Shown piece by piece: positions 59,901-64,000 of a stretch of 64,000 nucleotides of DNA (its first letter is position 1; each line of letters opens with the position of its first letter). The notes beneath the pieces were generated by a model. The model saw nothing but the letters and a program-made list of their open reading frames with translations, was not told where the DNA came from and made no database searches. Source of the DNA: Steinernema hermaphroditum (taxonomy: Eukaryota; Nematoda; Chromadorea; Rhabditida; Steinernematidae); contig CM059625.1 in NCBI GenBank assembly GCA_030435675.1, forward strand, positions 7,068,001-7,132,000, written 5' to 3'. The translations under genes were made by a program, and so were the position numbers.

Positions 59901-62900
59901 CCTTTCGGAACAGATCGATAAGCAGTTTGAAGAGGTTCCTGAAGTAAATGTGAGATTCACGTTGCATATATGCCACCTACGTCTCCTTAATGGTCAACAA
60001 GAAGAGTCTGTTGAGTAAAGTGTTGCTTTGATAGCATTCTCGAATGTCATCATTCCAGAACCTTTCAGCTGCCTTCTTCATAATTGGTGATTTAAAGAAA
60101 ACCAAGGATAAGCTTAGAAGATAAATAGCTTGCTGCACGGCCAGCGTGGTCATGCTATTAAACGTTAGAGCCTAGAAAAATGCGTATATTGCTGGCATAG
60201 CGGTGACATATCTTACCAAATGAAGAACGTGCCCGATGAACTCAAACATTTTCTGATCGCAAAGAAGTGCTGAGCCGAAGGCCGAAAGAAGTTCGCCTCT
60301 CTCGTCGAAGTCGAAATGAAAAAGACGGAAGGGAACCCAGAAGTGACCAACGATGGACTTTTTCTTCGAATCGAAGTATTGTTTGTCGCTAAATACGTAT
60401 GGCGTCTTGCGCTAATGACTGTTTCCTTACATCGCTTCAGCAGCCAGGCACAACTTTTCGAACTGGTTCGAATTGAAGCACCGCATTCGGCAATAAATTG
60501 GATCAAATTCGGTGAACCAAAACTCCTTCTTCACTGTATAACTGCCGTTTGAAAGCGTCTCTCCGTTGCTGTCCGGCTGTTTGAAGTCGGCCACCTTAAC
60601 ATTCCTCATTTGAGCAGAAATTTATTCACGGATTTGTCAACCTCTTCGAGAACCTCTTCGAGCTTTGAACTGACTAGTTTGCTCCACTCGTGCCCGCGGT
60701 CACAGAGGCAATCGACGATAATAGAGTGGGCGCTGTCAGACAGGTAGAGCGTCGTTAAAGTGTCCCTTCGAAGGCCGTGGACATCGGGAGTCGTCATTTT
60801 GAATGTCGCGATGTCACAGAGACGACTGAACCTCAGAGAATGATGCATGTATGGTTCTAAACATACCTCAGGACAGCTTCTGCCATGTGACGCATCCACT
60901 CGTCATCAAGGAAGTAACACGGTTCTAGCTCTGGATTGTACGCCAGGCCCAACAGTTCTTCTACGTGGTGTCCCTCAAAGATGCAATTGAGAGTTGTTTC
61001 AGGTCCGATAACTCCGGCCGCATATCTGAACGCAACAATTAGATGCGAATTTTCTAAGCATTGCGGACTTAATTAGAAACATGTCGAGATCAAAGAAACT
61101 CATTCCGAAGACGTAGTGACGGTAGAAACTCAGCGATGCGCGGAAGGTGCTTCCGTTCCTGACCCACATGTTTGCCGCTGTTTCCGCAATTGTAACCGAA
61201 AAATAAAACTACATCAAAACTGAGACCTTCATTTTCACTTGCCATGATTTTAAGTGGATGAATGAGCGCAGTTCGAAAGAAGTTCTTGTCAAGCTGCTCT
61301 GGGGAAAATCGGAGACATTCACCGGCAATCTCGCCCAAGTACAGAAATCCGGAAAGCACTCTATGCAGAGGGAGATGAAGCGACAGTTCAGCAAATGGGA
61401 GAGAGTTCTTGCTACCGAGATTATGGCTATTCGTGTAAGTCTACAATGACATAGTTGTCTACTAACTGGTCACAGCCCATGCTACCTCCAAACATTTAGT
61501 GAGAGTTCCGAGAAACTGGCGGGTTACCGATCCATCGCTGTCGTATTTTTTCACAGTCGCACTCAGATTCATTAGGAGAATTGACTCCAATTCGTACTCC
61601 ACGCTGAAGACGCGTTGTCCCAGGGCAACGTAGTCGTTCTCTATGTGGTCGCCCATAACTCGTCGAACGAACGTATTAGCACCTGAAGTCATAATGGTAC
61701 ATAAGACAAATCAGAACACGGCCGACTTGCGCGAATTTCGTAAAGGTCCATTTGCGAAAATACGAAATTAGCGCCAACTGGCCTAAGTACTGATGCTTCT
61801 TGGATCCGACTGGCGAATCCTTTCTCCTGACGAATCATATTTTTATGTTATCCACCTTACGCATAAAAACCTTCACATAATCCCATGAATATGTACTTTT
61901 GTGGTCTCTCGAAAGTTTTGCGTCAGTTTGCGCTAATTTTGTGATTTGGCATTCGAGCGAATTGACTCTTATTTTTTCACGCAAATTGGCCCGAGATAAA
62001 TCAACGCTTGATTACCTTGAAAGATCCGAATCAAGATCATGTACTTCTGAACGAGCTTTTGATTGCATAGGAAGGCGTAAGCTAGTCCATAGTGACTCAG
62101 AAAATTCTGCAAGTCGTTCAGGAAGGACCAGTACGATTGTCGGTGTCGCGTATAGTTTCCACTTCCCGTGATGTAAGGGAAAAGCGGTTCGCCTTCGTCT
62201 AAATCAAAATGAAAAGACTTGCAAAAAGGGCGGCTTTCATACCGTTCGTTCGAAACTTAACGTGAGGAGAGAAGAAGCGAATCGCCGCATTAAGAATCTT
62301 ATCGATGGCGTTGCTCTCCTTTTGGAGCATTTCGGATACGTCTTCGCTCGAGCAAATCTAAAAGTTAATTTCAACAAACCAGGTGACAGATATTGCCCAA
62401 CCTGCACAGACACATGGATCATTCTGGCAATAAGTTCGTTTGCTTGCTCACAAAGATCCGCTGCGTACAAGTTCGAAAGATTCTGTATTGAGTGTTCATA
62501 ATAATACATTATCGAGCGAGCAAAGTAATCCTGAAATTCCAATTCGTAAATCCTTTTTCCTGCTATTGTAAAGTTACCCTGTAACGAGTTTCCGACGTGA
62601 GAGCGAGGGTTAAGTCGATAAGAGGCTGTGGAAAGTTGAGTCTAATCAACCAGAAAGAGAGCTCATCGGCGAGATTCTGAAACTTGGGGTTCAACTTCTC
62701 CTGCTCTCCGCCGTCATTCACAAAGAGAGAGTACTCAGATGGGAACAGGCTTTGCGTAACTGCTTTTAATACGGGCAACGTGTCAACCGCGTATTTCAGG
62801 CTTTCAGAAGAAGACTGATTCAGATGGGACCCGACGTAGACGTCCGTGTTTTCTGGAGTTGTGTTGCAGCGGGCGTAGAGGTCGTTACACAGAAGAATGT

Positions 62901-63923
62901 CCACGATGACTCGTCTAGCAGCAGCACCCTTGTCGACAATGTTCTGCAATCCATAGTTTGTTTTGATACTCGTGCAGCTAGGTTACCTGCAAGAAGTCGG
63001 CAACTGCGTATGGAAAATTGGTACTCCAGCTATTCATTTCTGTAATTCGCTGTTTCGGATCATGAAACTTTTCGTCAATTTTCTCTGGCTAGAGTGATAT
63101 TTTAAATGAAGATGTCCTTAAGCAGATAAGCTTACAATTGAACGATATTCCAGGAAAAGTTTGATTAAGAGTTTGACGATAACGAATTCGGTGAGGGAAA
63201 GGAGGTTCTTGGGTGGAACAATTGCCCTTTTTACTGCTTCCGCCCCGTGGCGACTGCAAAACCTGCAAATGAAACAAAATAGTGAGGTTAAAGTGCAAAT
63301 ACTGACCCGGATGGATGCAGAGTGTCTTCACTTCCACAGTCGCAGGCACCTCCAGCCAGCGAGAAAAACCTCGTGGAGTCGTGGTTCTTGTGTCCTCCTC
63401 CTTCGTAGCACTCTTCACAAAGGGACATACACGTGTTCTTAGCACAAGTGTTACAGCGATAAGCGACGGAATCCGTATTCCAGACGGCCCCACATTTGAA
63501 CGAAAAGTCATACATGAGCACTAGAAATTCTTGATGAATCGTTGCTTGCAATATTCATTTCTTACAAGTAAGTGTAAACTCACTTGATTCCCTTCCTTGG
63601 TTAATCAGACTCCAGAGCCGATCGCTAGCGTCGTCAATAGTCAAATCGCTGTTGACGCAGCTGTCAAGCATTTCATCCAAATTTGCTGCGTCATTTCTGG
63701 AACAATGATAGATTAATTTTGGTGGCAACGTCATTTGAAATCGAGCTTACCTCAACTCCTCTGAATAGCGGAGGTCGAAAGGAGCACCCCAAAGAGGAGC
63801 GTTGTTGTCCTTGAGTCGATCAGCCACCTGCTTCCACTTTTGGCATTCGTCGTTAAAATCAGGTTCCCGAAAATCGTCATCTTGTCTACTATCTTCCTCC
63901 TCGTTTAGGTATACGTCAGCCAT
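56972..63923 (-). CDS. UBR3-type RING E3 ubiquitin ligase (complete)
   Basis: A very large E3 ligase of the UBR family. It starts MADVYLNEEEDSRQDDDF. The UBR box is near the N-terminus (about 63300-63510): CGAVWNTDSVAYRCNTC, then MSLCEECYEGGGHKNHD and FFSLAGGACDCGSED. The wording is that of UBR3 rather than UBR1/2. The long middle is alpha-helical with no clear motif. Near the C-terminus is a zinc-binding module with spaced cysteines (ECPKCDRIS, MVCLVCGQLVCIEN, HSGECGSGN). The final block WGSPYLDVHGEEDRQLRRG and KPLYLSARRYQFLQRDW matches the UBR3 C-terminus closely. Length is in the range of human UBR3 (about 1,900 residues). Many introns of 40-60 nt. The start fits a complete gene ending 77 bases before the window edge. 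Confidence 0.88.
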
Positions 63924-64000
63924 GATAAGATAAATCTTATCACAGTCTTCCGCACGCCTTTTGTGGCTAAACTATCTGAGAGTGAGAAGATTTAAAAGAG
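63924..64000. other. Upstream flank of UBR3
   Basis: Only 77 bases remain; presumably 5' UTR or promoter. Confidence 0.3.

Noticed and set aside
1..64000. CRISPR arrays, prokaryotic operons or prophage
   Set aside because: The window is eukaryotic with spliced genes throughout; no regularly spaced repeats were seen.

Overview
The window looks like nuclear DNA of a nematode. It carries three genes of the transthyretin-like (TTR) family, which is a nematode family, and a 7-TM chemoreceptor of Sra/Srab type. Most introns are only about 37-52 nt long, and a TTTCAG splice acceptor abuts the ATG of one TTR gene, as expected for spliced-leader addition. The species cannot be fixed from the sequence. 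All gene models were assembled by eye from ORFs, splice signals and remembered protein families; no search was run.

Layout. 194-1119 is a truncated second copy of internal exons of the neighbouring FCHO (F-BAR plus mu-homology domain) gene; the full FCHO gene is on the minus strand at 3168-8602. On the plus strand follow a CARM1/PRMT4-like arginine methyltransferase (10168-12116) and a gamma-glutamylcyclotransferase with a signal-peptide-like start (12699-13516). A chemoreceptor is on the minus strand (13619-14876). Two ABCG half-transporters stand head to head: an ABCG8-like gene (minus, 17084-20871) and an ABCG5-like gene (plus, 21684-24151). Next is a FUS/EWS/TAF15-type RNA-binding protein (minus, 24296-26802). 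A same-strand run then carries TMEM180/MFSD13A, a ZIP metal transporter, METTL4, a four-TM protein and NFI (28031-38601). Two divergent PIR-1/DUSP11-type RNA phosphatases lie at 39030-42496. A TESK-like kinase is at 45619-48220. Three TTR genes and a small unrecognised gene fill 49772-56675. A complete UBR3-type ubiquitin ligase ends the window (minus, 56972-63923).

How they relate. Most genes are unlinked housekeeping functions. Two groupings suggest shared biology. The ABCG5/ABCG8 pair keeps the head-to-head order known from other animals, yet both ATPase domains have lost catalytic motifs. The PIR-1/DUSP11 pair is a local duplication of an RNA 5'-phosphatase, a family tied to small-RNA pathways in nematodes.

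The strongest observations are: the doubly degenerate ABCG5/8-like pair; the partial FCHO duplication with an in-frame 210-bp loss; an intronic FCHO exon whose donor phase fits the gene; two GC-AG introns; an intronic SINE-like insertion; and a 78-bp duplication covering the stop codon of one PIR-1-like gene. I see no CRISPR array and no clear tRNA or rRNA gene.
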